64,000 bases of DNA from Micromonospora coxensis (GTDB lineage Bacteria > Actinomycetota > Actinomycetes > Mycobacteriales > Micromonosporaceae): positions 1,922,001 through 1,986,000 of the forward strand of contig NZ_LT607753.1 of assembly GCF_900090295.1 (NCBI RefSeq). The letters run 5' to 3'. Below, piece by piece: positions 54,720 through 63,775 of the stretch. Positions within the stretch are counted from its first letter, which is position 1. The number at the start of each line of letters is the position of its first letter. A program made the position numbers and the translations under genes. Below the pieces are notes generated by a model. It was given only the letters and a program-made list of their open reading frames with translations. It made no database searches and was not told the origin of the DNA.

Positions 54720-54740
54720 GGCCGTCCGGATCGGACGGCC
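54720..54740. promoter_or_regulatory. Short perfect hairpin between lipoprotein genes
   Basis: GGCCGTCCG (54720-54728) pairs with CGGACGGCC (54732-54740) over 3 bases, 26 bases before the second lipoprotein start. It may limit read-through or be a protein site. Confidence 0.4.
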
Positions 54741-54766
54741 GACCGATGACGACGGGAGTGGGCACC

Positions 54767-55423
54767 GTGCGACGACGTGCCGCTGTGCTGGTGCTGGCCG
54801 CGCTGACCGCCATCGTGGCGACCGGCTGCACCGGGGGCGACGGGACACCGGCCGGCGACGCCTCGCCGCCGGCCCCGACCTCCACCGGCGAGCCGTGGTA
54901 CGACGAGGTCAATCCCGCCCCGGCGGCCGGGAGCGTCGGTGGCCCGGGCAGCCCCTGCCCGCTGCCGGTCTCCTTCTCCCTGCCGGAGCAGTGGACGCCG
55001 AAGCCGATCCAGGTCCCCGAGGGGGAGCTGGCGGAGGTCCTCGGTGAGGCGTTCACCCGGCGGGGTGGGGCCACCGCCCGGTGCGAGGTCGACGGCCGGC
55101 GTGCCGGCGGCGGCTTCCTGCGGGTCTGGACGGCCGACGACCCGGCCGTCGAGGCGCGACCGGCGCTGGAGGCGTTCGTCGCCGGTGAGGAGAAGGTCAG
55201 CGGTCAGGAGTTCCGGTCGGTACGGGCCGGCGGCGTCGACGCGGTCGAGGCGACCTGGGTGTCCACCAGCGAGCTGACCGAGGACACCAACCGGTCCTGG
55301 GCGTTCGCGGTACGGGCCGGCGGGCGGACCGTGCTGGTCACGGTGAGCGAGAACCTCCTCGCCGAGGCCACGGACCTGCTGCCCGGGTACCGGCTGGCCG
55401 GGCGGAGCCTGACCGTCGGCTGA
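54767..55423 (+). CDS. Lipoprotein, paralogue of the previous gene
   Basis: 218 residues from GTG 54767, which has GGGAG 8 bases upstream and gives a clean lipoprotein signal ending VATGC; the ATG at 54746 only lengthens the N-terminus. The PWYDEV and CPLPVSFSLPEQW segments match the previous gene, as does a second cysteine (CEVDG). The pair arose by tandem duplication. Function unknown. Confidence 0.75.
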   Translation: MRRRAAVLVLAALTAIVATGCTGGDGTPAGDASPPAPTSTGEPWYDEVNPAPAAGSVGGPGSPCPLPVSFSLPEQWTPKPIQVPEGELAEVLGEAFTRRGGATARCEVDGRRAGGGFLRVWTADDPAVEARPALEAFVAGEEKVSGQEFRSVRAGGVDAVEATWVSTSELTEDTNRSWAFAVRAGGRTVLVTVSENLLAEATDLLPGYRLAGRSLTVG

Positions 55424-55459
55424 CGACGGCCACGGCCGACACGGGTGGTCGTGCCGTCG

Positions 55460-57190
55460 TCAGGCGCAGCTGGTGGCGGGCAGCCCCGGCACCGGCACCG
55501 GCGAGCGACCGCCCGGCTGCGCCTTGCCGGCGAGCACCCGGGCGAGCGCCGTCATCGAGGTGCGGCTGGAGGAGTAGGTGGCCAGCAGGGTCGGCGAGGT
55601 CGCCTTCTCCAGCACGTACGGGGTGTCCATCGCGACGGTCACCGCCGCGTCGGCGCTGAGGTCACCGGCGGAGTCGCCGTAGCCGACCAGGTGCACCCGG
55701 GTGCCGCCGCTCGGAACCACCTTCACCCCGGCGGCGGTCAGCGCCTCGGTCAGCATCGCGCGGGTGCGGTCCCGCCCGGCCGACGAGGTCACGGTCACCG
55801 GGCCGCGTACCGGCGCGCCGCAGGCGCCGCGCAGCATGGTGACCGCCGCGGCGGCCAGGTCGTCGGCTGCCCGGCGGTGCTCGGGGCTGTTCAGGGTGGA
55901 CATCGCCGGGGCGGGCCGGTCGGCGAGCTGGAACTTCATGGTCAGCACCCGGGTGGCCGCCTCGACCAGCCGGGCCCGGGGCAGCGACCCGTCGCGCAGC
56001 GCGGCGAGCAGCCCGTCGTACGCCTGGCCGACGTTCGGCGGCATCAGGATCAGGTCGTTGCCGGCCAGCAGCGCCTTCACCGCCGCCTCGCCCGGCGGGT
56101 ACCGCTTGGCCGGTGCCATGTTCATCCCGTCGGTGATCACCACGCCGGTGAAGCCGAGCTGACCGCGCAGCACGTCGGTGAGCAGCTTGCGGGAGAAGGT
56201 GGCCGGGGTGCCCGGGTCGACCGCCCTGACGTCCAGGTGGGCCGACATCACCGCCATCGCGCCGGCGCCGATGCCGCCGGTGAACGGCGGGAAGGCGGTG
56301 CGGTCCAGCTGGGCGCGGGTCTGGGCGATGACCGGCAGGTCCTTGTGCGAGTCGGCGGCGCTCAGGCCGTGCCCGGGGAAGTGCTTGACGCTGGCCGCGA
56401 CACCGGCGCTCTGCAGGCCGCGTACCGCGCCGGCGACCTGCGCCGAGGCACGCTTCGGGTCGGCGCCGAAGGAGCGGGAGCCGATCACCGTGCTGCGGGT
56501 GGCGAGCACGTCGGCCACCGGGGCGAAGTCCAGGTTGATGCCCATGGCGGCCAGTTCCTGGCCGGCGGCCCGCCAGGCGGCCTCGGTGAGCGCGGGGTCA
56601 CCGGCCGCCCCGGCGGCCAGGGCGCTGGGCAGGGTGGTCACCCCGTCGGTGATCCGGGTGACCACGCCGTACTCCTGGTCGGTGCCGATCAGGAAGGGCA
56701 CGCTGCCGGCGGGGAGCTTGGCGGCGGCCTCGCGCAGCCCGCCGGTGAGTTCCCGGACCTGCCGGGGGTTGTCGACGTTGGTGGTGGCCTGGTTGCCGGA
56801 GGTGGGGTCGTCGGCACTGAAGCCGACCAGGATCACCCCGCCGAGGCGGTACTTCGCCACCATCTCGGCGGGGGTGTCGACCCCGGCCAGGGTCCGGTTG
56901 CCGGCGGCCGAGGCGGGCGTGACCTTCGTCGCCGTGCTGCCGTACGCGTAGGGCATCAGCACCTGGCCGGCCAGGTCCTCGTCGGTGAGCGTGCCGACCA
57001 GCGCGGCGGCGCGGGCGGCCGGGTCACCGGCCGGGGTGGGGGCGGGGCTGGGCGCGGTGGTCGGGGCCGACGGGCTCGACGCGGGCCGCGGCGTGTCCGG
57101 CTCCGCCGAGCAGCCGGAGACGAGCAGCGCGGTCAGGGCGGCGAGGGCGACGCCGGCACGTCGCGGGGGAATCGGCACGCGCCCCATCAA
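55460..57190 (-). CDS. nagZ: NagZ-type GH3 beta-N-acetylhexosaminidase lipoprotein
   Basis: About 576 residues. Lipobox LLVSGC near residue 27, so it is anchored outside the membrane. The GH3 NagZ motif KHFPGHG with following SHKDLPVI (H and D of the NagZ acid/base loop) and the nucleophile region VVITDGMNM are present, plus a C-terminal GH3_C domain. It should release N-acetylglucosamine from muropeptides or chitin fragments. The exact start (ATG 57190, 57187 or GTG 57178) is open. Confidence 0.88.
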   Translation of the reverse strand: MMGRVPIPPRRAGVALAALTALLVSGCSAEPDTPRPASSPSAPTTAPSPAPTPAGDPAARAAALVGTLTDEDLAGQVLMPYAYGSTATKVTPASAAGNRTLAGVDTPAEMVAKYRLGGVILVGFSADDPTSGNQATTNVDNPRQVRELTGGLREAAAKLPAGSVPFLIGTDQEYGVVTRITDGVTTLPSALAAGAAGDPALTEAAWRAAGQELAAMGINLDFAPVADVLATRSTVIGSRSFGADPKRASAQVAGAVRGLQSAGVAASVKHFPGHGLSAADSHKDLPVIAQTRAQLDRTAFPPFTGGIGAGAMAVMSAHLDVRAVDPGTPATFSRKLLTDVLRGQLGFTGVVITDGMNMAPAKRYPPGEAAVKALLAGNDLILMPPNVGQAYDGLLAALRDGSLPRARLVEAATRVLTMKFQLADRPAPAMSTLNSPEHRRAADDLAAAAVTMLRGACGAPVRGPVTVTSSAGRDRTRAMLTEALTAAGVKVVPSGGTRVHLVGYGDSAGDLSADAAVTVAMDTPYVLEKATSPTLLATYSSSRTSMTALARVLAGKAQPGGRSPVPVPGLPATSCA

Positions 57191-57284
57191 ACCCGGCGTC
57201 GCGTCGCTGCGGCAACCCGACCGGCCGGACGTCCGCGCGGGGCGTGCCGGTCCGCACCCGGCTGTCCGGGTACGCCGTCCGGAC

Positions 57285-57776
57285 TCAGCCGACCCGGGTG
57301 AGCAGGGTCACCGGGGCGCCGTCACCGGCGTACCGGTAGGGCTCCAGCTCCGCGTCCCAGGCCGTGCCGAGCGCCTTGTCCAGGGCGTGCGCCAGCGCCT
57401 CCGGTGCGCGGGCGGCGGCCATGAGGCCGCGCAGGCGGTCCTCGCCGAGCTGGATGTCGCCGGCCGCGCCGACGGTCGCCCGGAACAGCCCCCGGCCGGG
57501 GACGTACATGAAGCGCTCACCGTCGACGCCCGGGCTGGGCTCCTCGGTCACCTCGAAACGGATCATGGGCCACTGCCGGAGGGCAGCAGCCAGTTCGGCG
57601 CCCGTCCCCGGACGACCGGTCCACCCGCACTCGGCCCGGCGGGCGCCGGGATCGACGGGTTGAGCCGTCCACTCGAGGTTGACCGGCGCGGCGAGGACGC
57701 GCGCGATCGCCCACTCGACGTGTGAGCACACGGCGAGCGGGGTCGAGTGGACGTATACGACGCCACGCGTTGGCAC
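57285..57776 (-). CDS. DUF3145 family protein
   Basis: 163 residues, matching DUF3145 (GVVYVHSTPLAVCSHVEWAI, ELEPYRYAGDGAPVTLL). The family is restricted to actinobacteria, function unknown, and is typically found near the fab operon, as here (4.7 kb away). GTG start with GGGAGG 5 bases upstream. Divergent from the small protein gene at 58096. Confidence 0.85.
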   Translation of the reverse strand: MPTRGVVYVHSTPLAVCSHVEWAIARVLAAPVNLEWTAQPVDPGARRAECGWTGRPGTGAELAAALRQWPMIRFEVTEEPSPGVDGERFMYVPGRGLFRATVGAAGDIQLGEDRLRGLMAAARAPEALAHALDKALGTAWDAELEPYRYAGDGAPVTLLTRVG

Positions 57777-58095
57777 GGTGACCTCCCGGAGAGCGAGGTG
57801 CGTCTTCCCCTACGACCTCGGCAACCGGGTGGCTTCTGCAACACATGATGACTGGTGGGACGCATGATGCGCCAGGGAATCGGAAAACTCGCCGGTCGGA
57901 ATACCCGGACCGGTGACCTGGGTTGTGCTCCCCGACAGGCGCGGTGGCCAGCCAGGCATCGTGGTCGTGTACAGTTCTCCGGGCGGTTCTGTGCCGCCGT
58001 ACATCTTCGCGGGCCGAGGCTCATCCCGGGCGTCACCCGCTACAGCCCCCGGACGTCTACCGCGTCCTCCCGTACGTCTTGCAAGGAGTACCTCC
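57777..58095. other. Long divergent control region
   Basis: 319 bases without a credible gene. It holds the DUF3145 ribosome site on one side and AAGGAG (58084-58089) on the other. CATGATG occurs twice (57844 and 57862). The bases before 58096 are less GC-rich than the genes. No known riboswitch recognised. Confidence 0.35.
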
Positions 58096-58425
58096 GTGGC
58101 GAGCAACACCTCTAAGACCGCGCGCGCGTCAGTCCGGGCCGGCCAGGCTGGCCAGGGTGGCGCCCTCAGCGTGCTGGGCGAGTTCAAGTACCTCATCCCG
58201 CTCAACGGCGGCAAGCACGCCTACGTGCGGAACCTGACCAACGGCAAGACCGCGCACCTGCGCACCGACTCCGAGGCCTTCGTCGAGGAGATCCGGGTGC
58301 TGGCCGCCGCCGGCCACGCCGCCAAGATCCGCGCCGAGATCAACAACCTCGCCGCTGCGCACCCGGGCGACGGCTGGGACAAGACCGAGAAGCGTCTCGT
58401 CGAGGCCGGCGTCTTCGAGGGCTGA
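58096..58425 (+). CDS. Small soluble protein of unknown function
   Basis: 109 residues from a GTG with AAGGAG 7 bases upstream. The sequence starts [20 protein letters not shown] (disordered), then [20 protein letters not shown] and a helical C-terminus ([20 protein letters not shown]). No signal, no helix in the membrane. I do not recognise a family. Strongly C-ending codons, a long upstream region and the best terminator in the window suggest high, regulated expression. Confidence 0.75.
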   Translation: MASNTSKTARASVRAGQAGQGGALSVLGEFKYLIPLNGGKHAYVRNLTNGKTAHLRTDSEAFVEEIRVLAAAGHAAKIRAEINNLAAAHPGDGWDKTEKRLVEAGVFEG

Positions 58426-58445
58426 GCCCTCCCCCGAGCCACACC

Positions 58446-58488
58446 GGAACCGCCCGTCGGGTCACCCCGACGGGCGGTTCCGTCTTTT
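58446..58488 (+). terminator. Intrinsic terminator with T-run
   Basis: A 16-bp perfect stem (58446-58461 with 58466-58481) over a TCAC loop, followed by GTCTTTT. The most classical rho-independent terminator in the window. Confidence 0.88.
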
Positions 58489-58597
58489 CCCGGGTACCCA
58501 CCCGCCCCCCGTTCGCGGCGAGTCGCGGTGTCCGAGCGGGGGGATGCCGCCACACGCCGCAGCCGGCGCGGAGTTCGGCGGAGTGCGGGGCGTCGGA

Positions 58598-59212
58598 TCA
58601 GCGGCCGAGCAGGGTGACCTCGCCGGTGGCCAGGTCGTACAGGGCGCCGACGACGTCGACGTCGCCCGCCGCGACCGGCCCGGTCAGCAGGTCGTCGGCG
58701 CGCAGCGCGGCCACCGTGCGCAGCACGTGCCGGCGTACCGCCATCGGGTGCACGGCCGGGTCGTCCGGGCCCACCTCGGTCACCGCCGGGGCGATCTGGT
58801 CGACGACGTACGCCAGCGAGCCGCCCGGCGTCCGGCCGGTGCGCAGGGCCTGCACCGCCGAGGCGACCGCCCCGCACCGCTCGTGCCCGAGCACCATCAC
58901 CAGCGGCACCCCGAGCTGGCCCACCACGTACTCGATCGAGCCGCGCACCGCCCGGTCGAGCACGTGCGCGCCGGTGCGGATCACGCAGATCGACCCGAAC
59001 GTCTGGTCGAAGATCGCCTCCAGCGGCACCCGGGAGTCGATGCAGCCGAGCAGCACGGCGTACGGCTGCTGGTCGCCGGAGGCCACCGCCGCCGCGGCGG
59101 TGACGTCGTGCCCGTGCACCGGCCGGCCGCTGACGAACCGTCGGTTGCCGGCGAGCAGCGCGTCCAGCGCGGCCCGGGGTGTCCGGGCAGCTCCCGGGCG
59201 TGCAGGGGTCAT
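58598..59212 (-). CDS. Beta-carbonic anhydrase
   Basis: 204 residues. Zinc ligands C57 (GCIDSR, with D59 and R61), H110 and C113 (GHERCGAV) are all present, as in beta-class enzymes that interconvert CO2 and bicarbonate. It may supply bicarbonate to acyl-CoA carboxylases such as the one encoded at 51207. ATG 59212 lacks a ribosome site but follows CAGGCT by 7 bases. Confidence 0.92.
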   Translation of the reverse strand: MTPARPGAARTPRAALDALLAGNRRFVSGRPVHGHDVTAAAAVASGDQQPYAVLLGCIDSRVPLEAIFDQTFGSICVIRTGAHVLDRAVRGSIEYVVGQLGVPLVMVLGHERCGAVASAVQALRTGRTPGGSLAYVVDQIAPAVTEVGPDDPAVHPMAVRRHVLRTVAALRADDLLTGPVAAGDVDVVGALYDLATGEVTLLGR

Positions 59213-59219
59213 ACGTCCC

Positions 59220-59225
59220 AGCCTG
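59220..59225 (-). promoter_or_regulatory. Predicted -10 box for leaderless carbonic anhydrase mRNA
   Basis: CAGGCT on the minus strand ends 7 bases before the ATG at 59212. Confidence 0.45.
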
Positions 59226-59360
59226 GCCACCGATCCGATCGTGCGGGGCCGGGTTGCGAATCTTCTCACCGGCACGGTTGGCGTGGTGTCATGTCGGGTA
59301 GCCGGTGTTACCACCGGGTTACGCCGGTGCTTCGGTCCCGGGCGGCCTGGGGAGGTGACG

Positions 59361-60299
59361 ATGCCGGAGAAACGGGAGGTACGACTCCCCGACGACGTAC
59401 GCCTGCACGTCGAGGTGACCGGGCCGGCGGACGCGGAGGTCACCGCGATCCTGCTGCACGGCTGGACGCTGGACGGGCGGGCCTGGCACCGGCAGGTCGC
59501 CGACCTGACCGAGCGCTTCGGTGCGCGGGTGCGCGTGGTCACCTACGACGCCCGTGGGCACGGCCGGTCGAGCTGCATGGCGCTGCGGACGGCGACCCTG
59601 GCCCAGCTCGGCGACGACCTGGCCGCCGTGGTGGACGAGGTCTCCCCCACCGGCCCGGTGGTGCTGGTCGGGCACTCGATGGGCGGGATGACCGTGATGG
59701 AGTACGCCCACCGCCACCCCGAGCACTTCGCCGCCCGGATCGCCGGGCTGGTCTTCGTCTCCACCACCGCCGAGGGACACACCCACACCGTCTACGGACT
59801 GTCGCCCCGGATCGCCCGGTTGATCCGGATCGCCGAGACCACCGGCGCCGGGGTGCTGGCCCGGTGCGGCTCCTGGCGTCCGCCGCGGGCGCTGCTGCGG
59901 GCGTTGCAGCCCAGCATCCGTTGGATGCTCTTCGGCGACCGCTGCGACCCGAGCGACATCCGCCTGGTCACCTCGGCGGCGGCCCGCGCCTCGCTGCGCT
60001 CGATCGGCGGGTTCCGCGCCTCGATCGGCGACCAGCACCGGCTGGAGACCCTGGCCGCGCTGGCCCACCTGCCGGCCGCCGCCCTGGTCGGCGACCGGGA
60101 CCGGCTGACCCCGCCGCCGTGCGCGGAGTCGATCGCGGCGGCGCTGCCGGTGACCGAGCTGACCGTCTGCCCGGGCGCGGGGCACATGCTGATGATGGAA
60201 CGTCCCGACGAGGTGAACGGCGCGGTGGCCGGGGTACTCCGGCGGGTGCTGACCGGCACGGCCGACCCGACGCCGGCCGGCCCGCCCGTTCCTGCCTGA
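59361..60299 (+). CDS. Alpha/beta hydrolase
   Basis: 312 residues. LLHGWTLDGRAWHRQ, YDARGHGRS, nucleophile in GHSMGG (S near 114), aspartate in VGDRDRLTP and histidine in GAGHMLMME give a full triad. Substrate unknown; no export signal. GGGGAGG lies 5-6 bases before the ATG. Divergent from the carbonic anhydrase; both start regions lie within 150 bases. Confidence 0.88.
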   Translation: MPEKREVRLPDDVRLHVEVTGPADAEVTAILLHGWTLDGRAWHRQVADLTERFGARVRVVTYDARGHGRSSCMALRTATLAQLGDDLAAVVDEVSPTGPVVLVGHSMGGMTVMEYAHRHPEHFAARIAGLVFVSTTAEGHTHTVYGLSPRIARLIRIAETTGAGVLARCGSWRPPRALLRALQPSIRWMLFGDRCDPSDIRLVTSAAARASLRSIGGFRASIGDQHRLETLAALAHLPAAALVGDRDRLTPPPCAESIAAALPVTELTVCPGAGHMLMMERPDEVNGAVAGVLRRVLTGTADPTPAGPPVPA

Positions 60300-60567
60300 C
60301 CCGGCCGGGCGGCCCGCATTACGTACCGCGTCGACCCACACCCGGGCAGGGGCGCGGCGTGGTGGCCGGACGTCCGCACACCGCCGCGCGGGGCGACCAC
60401 GACGGGTCGGCGTGCGGCGACCGGCGGGGCCCGCCCGGCCCGGCCGGAGGTGGCGGAGGTCGCGGCCGGCGGCATGGCCTCGACACGGCCCGGCCTCGGG
60501 CCCGTACCCTCATTCCGCCTGGCGTGCGCCCGCGTCCGGCGCCGCCGTCGCCACAGGAGCCCTCGCC

Positions 60568-62682
60568 TTGACCGACCACACCACCCTGGAGCGGGAGATC
60601 GCCGCCGAGCAGCGGCATCTCGACCGGGTGTACGCCCGTCTGGCCGAACTGCGCCGCTCGGCCGCGCAGGCCGAGAAGGAGGGTTACCGACTGGCCCGGG
60701 TCGGCAACTTCGGCGCGTTGGTCGAGCGGGACGCGATGGTCTTCCACGCCGCGCAGCGGCGGTACGTGCTGGACGCCGAGCACGAGGGGCTGGTCTTCGG
60801 CCGGCTCGACCTGCGTACCGGCCAGGTGCTGCACGTGGGGCGGCTCGGCGTGCGCGGCGAGCAGGCCGAGACGCTGGTGGTCGACTGGCGGGCCCCGGCC
60901 GCCGCCGCCTTCTACCAGGCCACGCCCGCCGAGCCGCTGGGCGTGGTGCGGCGGCGCACCATCCAGTCCTCGGGCGAGAAGGTGACCCGGATCGAGGACG
61001 ACCTGCTCGACCCGGAGGCGGCGCCGGCCGAGATGGCGGTGGTCGGCGACGGGGCGCTGCTGGCCACCCTGTCCCGGGCCACCGGCCGGGGGATGCGCGA
61101 CATCGTGGCGACCATCCAGCGGGAGCAGGACGAGGCGATCCGCTCCCCCGGCTCCGGGGTCACGATCGTCTCGGGCGGCCCGGGCACCGGCAAGACGGCG
61201 GTGGCCCTGCACCGGGCCGCGTACCTGCTCTACTCCGACCGCGCCCGGTACGCCGGCGGCGGCATCCTGGTGCTCGGCCCGTCGTCGGTCTTCGTCGAGT
61301 ACATCGCCTCGGTGCTCCCCTCGCTCGGCGAGGAGACCGCCACCCTGCACTCGCTCGGCTCGCTCTTCCCCGGCGTGTCGGCGACCCGTACCGATCCGCC
61401 GGAGGTGGCGGCGGTGAAGGGCTCGCTGCGGATGCGGCGGGTGCTGGAGCGGGCGGTGCGCGACGCGGTGCCGGACGGCCCCGACGAGCTGCGCCTGCTG
61501 TACCGGGGTCAGCTGCTGCGGCTGGAGCGGCGGGAGCTGGACGGCATCCGGGACCGGACGCTGTCGCGGGGCGCGCGCCGCAACGAGGTGCGCCGGGCCG
61601 CGTTCGACGCCGTCCTCGCCGCGCTGTACGCCCAGGCGCGCCGGCTGGCCGTGCCGCGCCTGCCGGAGCAGCCCGCCTTCGAGGACGAGATCATCGAGCG
61701 GCCGGACTTCCGGGAGTTCCTCAAGGCGTGGTGGCCCCGGCTGCACCCCCGGCACGTGCTGGACTGGCTGGCCCGGCCGGCGCGGCTGCGCCGGTACGCC
61801 GCCGGCGTCCTGTCCCGGGCCGAGACGACCCTGCTGTCGGGGGCGTACCGGACGGCGGGGTCGCCGGGGTTGACGGTGGCCGACGTCGCCCTGCTCGACG
61901 AGTTGGACGCGCTGCTCGGCCAGCCGGTGCGGCCGAAGCGGCCCAGGCGCGACCCGTTCCAGCTCACCGGCGGGGTACGCGAGCTGAGCACCTTCGCCGA
62001 CCGGCAGCGGGCCGCGCGGGCGGCGGCCCGGGAGCGCCCGGAGGACTACCGCGACTACGCGCACGTGGTGGTGGACGAGGCGCAGGACGTCTCGCCGATG
62101 CAGTGGCGGATGGTCGGCCGGCGCGGGCGGCTGGCGTCCTGGACGGTGGTGGGCGATCCGGCGCAGACCGCCTGGACGGGTGACCCGCAGGAGCTGGACC
62201 GGGCCCGGGACCAGGCGCTGGGTCGGCGTCGTCGGCACCGGTTCAACCTCACCACCAACTACCGCAACTCGGCGGAGATCTTCGCGGTGGCGGCGGAGGA
62301 GATCCGCCGGGTCCACCCCGACCTGGAGCTGCCGGTCGCGGTCCGGTCCACCGGCGTGGAGCCGGTGGCGCTGACCGTCCCGGCGGCGGAGCTGGCCGCC
62401 GCGACGGTGCGGGCCGCGCAGGCGCTGCTCGGCGAGGTGGAGGGCACCGTCGGCGTGATCACGCCGGTGCCGCGCCGGGACGAGGTGGCCGGCTGGCTGG
62501 AGGGGACCGCCAACTCCCGGCTCCAGGTGGTGACCAGCCTCCAGGCCAAGGGCATGGAGTACGACGGGGTGGTGCTGGTCCACCCGGGCGAGATCCGCGC
62601 CGAGCCCTCCGGCGTACGCACCCTCTACGTGGCCCTCTCCCGCGCCACCCAACGCCTCACCACCATCGAACCCACCCCCTGA
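60568..62682 (+). CDS. helD: HelD-type RNA polymerase-associated helicase
   Basis: 704 residues. An N-terminal coiled arm (LEREIAAEQRHLDRVYARLA), Walker A GGPGTGKT (about 204-211), Walker B VVDEAQD (about 500), and C-terminal UvrD-like motifs (TSLQAKGMEYDGVVLV, YVALSRATQRL). HelD proteins pull RNA polymerase off DNA using ATP; some actinobacterial ones (HelR) protect against rifamycins. TTG start, fixed by AGGAG 8 bases upstream. I see no rifamycin-associated element upstream, so a housekeeping HelD is more likely. Confidence 0.88.
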   Translation: MTDHTTLEREIAAEQRHLDRVYARLAELRRSAAQAEKEGYRLARVGNFGALVERDAMVFHAAQRRYVLDAEHEGLVFGRLDLRTGQVLHVGRLGVRGEQAETLVVDWRAPAAAAFYQATPAEPLGVVRRRTIQSSGEKVTRIEDDLLDPEAAPAEMAVVGDGALLATLSRATGRGMRDIVATIQREQDEAIRSPGSGVTIVSGGPGTGKTAVALHRAAYLLYSDRARYAGGGILVLGPSSVFVEYIASVLPSLGEETATLHSLGSLFPGVSATRTDPPEVAAVKGSLRMRRVLERAVRDAVPDGPDELRLLYRGQLLRLERRELDGIRDRTLSRGARRNEVRRAAFDAVLAALYAQARRLAVPRLPEQPAFEDEIIERPDFREFLKAWWPRLHPRHVLDWLARPARLRRYAAGVLSRAETTLLSGAYRTAGSPGLTVADVALLDELDALLGQPVRPKRPRRDPFQLTGGVRELSTFADRQRAARAAARERPEDYRDYAHVVVDEAQDVSPMQWRMVGRRGRLASWTVVGDPAQTAWTGDPQELDRARDQALGRRRRHRFNLTTNYRNSAEIFAVAAEEIRRVHPDLELPVAVRSTGVEPVALTVPAAELAAATVRAAQALLGEVEGTVGVITPVPRRDEVAGWLEGTANSRLQVVTSLQAKGMEYDGVVLVHPGEIRAEPSGVRTLYVALSRATQRLTTIEPTP

Positions 62683-62718
62683 CCCCGCCCCCGCACCGCT
62701 CCCCTCCCCACCCCCCGG

Positions 62719-62781
62719 TTGATCATGAAGTTATTGCCCCCGCGCACCGGCGTGTCGTGGCAATAACTTCATGACCATCAA
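62719..62781. repeat. Large hairpin after helD
   Basis: TCATGAAGTTATTGCC (62723-62738) pairs perfectly with 62759-62774; TTGA (62719-62722) pairs with TCAA (62778-62781) around three extra bases. The loop is 20 bases of GC-rich sequence, while the arms are AT-rich. It follows the helD stop by about 36 bases. Confidence 0.85.
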
Positions 62782-62796
62782 GGGAACGGAGTCACT

Positions 62797-62818
62797 TGCA
62801 CACATAGCTATGTGAGCA
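62797..62818. promoter_or_regulatory. Operator-like palindrome upstream of CDF transporter
   Basis: TGCACACATAG/CTATGTGAGCA is a 22-bp dyad with a single mismatched pair; its central CACATAGCTATGTG is perfect. It lies 43 bases before the transporter start and resembles sites of ArsR/SmtB-type metal sensors in size and AT content. No such regulator gene is in the window. Confidence 0.55.
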
Positions 62819-62860
62819 TAGGTTGGGTGTCGGGTTGGTCCGGCGGCGGAGGGTGTGGGC

Positions 62861-63775
62861 GTGGGCGCAGGTCATGACCACCACGGGTCGGTCGCGAACG
62901 CCGCGCACCGCCACCGGGGCCGGCTCTGGACGGCCTTCGCGCTGCTCGCCGCGCTGATGCTGGTCGAGGCGGTGACCGCCGTCGCCACCGGCTCGCTGGC
63001 CCTGCTCTCCGACGCCGGGCACATGTTCACCGACGTGCTCGGCATCGGGATGGCCCTGGCGGCGATCACCGCCACCCGGCGGGCCGACCGCGACCCGCAG
63101 CGCACCTTCGGCCTCTACCGACTGGAGGTGCTCGCCGCGCTCGCCAACGCGGTGCTGCTCAGCGGCGTCGCGGTCTACGTCCTCATCGAGGCGGTACGCC
63201 GCTTCGGCGACCCCCCGGAGGTGAGCACCGGGCCGATGCTGGCGGTGGCCGTGCTGGGGCTGCTCGCCAACGTCGTCGCCTTCGCCCTGCTCCGCGAGGG
63301 GGCGCGGGAGAGCATCAACCTGCGCGGGGCGTACCTGGAGGTGCTCGGCGACCTGCTCGGCTCACTCGGCGTCATCGGGGCCGCGCTGCTGATCGCCGGC
63401 ACCGGCTGGTGGTGGGCCGACCCGGCGGTGGCGGTGGCGATCGCCCTGTTCATCCTGCCCCGCACCTGGCGGCTCGGCCGGGCGGCCGTCCGGATCCTGG
63501 TGCAGGCCGCCCCGGAGCACCTCCAGGTGACCGCGGTGCACGACCGGCTGGTCGCCGTCCCCGGCGTGGCCGAGGTGCACGACCTGCACGTCTGGACGCT
63601 CACCTCCGGCATGGAGGTGGCCTCGGCGCACCTGACCATGCACCCCGGCGCCGAGGTGGGCGCCGTGCTGGCGGCCGCCCGCAGCGCGCTGCACGAGGAC
63701 TTCCACATCGAGCACGCCACCCTCCAGATCGAGCCGGGAGCGGCGCCGGGGGCCTGCGGCTCGGTCGAATGGTGA
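62861..63775 (+). CDS. Cation diffusion facilitator metal exporter
   Basis: 304 residues, six predicted helices. His-rich N-terminus (HDHHG), metal site in helix 2 D51-x2-H54-x3-D58 (DAGHMFTD), and in helix 5 E160-x3-D164 (EVLGD) in place of the HxxxD of E. coli ZitB. A C-terminal ferredoxin-like domain (VHDLHVWTLTSGMEVASAHL) follows. It exports zinc or another divalent metal against protons. GTG 62861 has GGAGG 8 bases upstream; the GTG at 62855 is too close to it. Confidence 0.88.
   Translation: MGAGHDHHGSVANAAHRHRGRLWTAFALLAALMLVEAVTAVATGSLALLSDAGHMFTDVLGIGMALAAITATRRADRDPQRTFGLYRLEVLAALANAVLLSGVAVYVLIEAVRRFGDPPEVSTGPMLAVAVLGLLANVVAFALLREGARESINLRGAYLEVLGDLLGSLGVIGAALLIAGTGWWWADPAVAVAIALFILPRTWRLGRAAVRILVQAAPEHLQVTAVHDRLVAVPGVAEVHDLHVWTLTSGMEVASAHLTMHPGAEVGAVLAAARSALHEDFHIEHATLQIEPGAAPGACGSVEW

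Noticed and set aside
57285..63775. A mobile island at the right end
   Set aside because: No integrase, transposase, attachment repeats or tRNA-end duplication; composition matches the rest.
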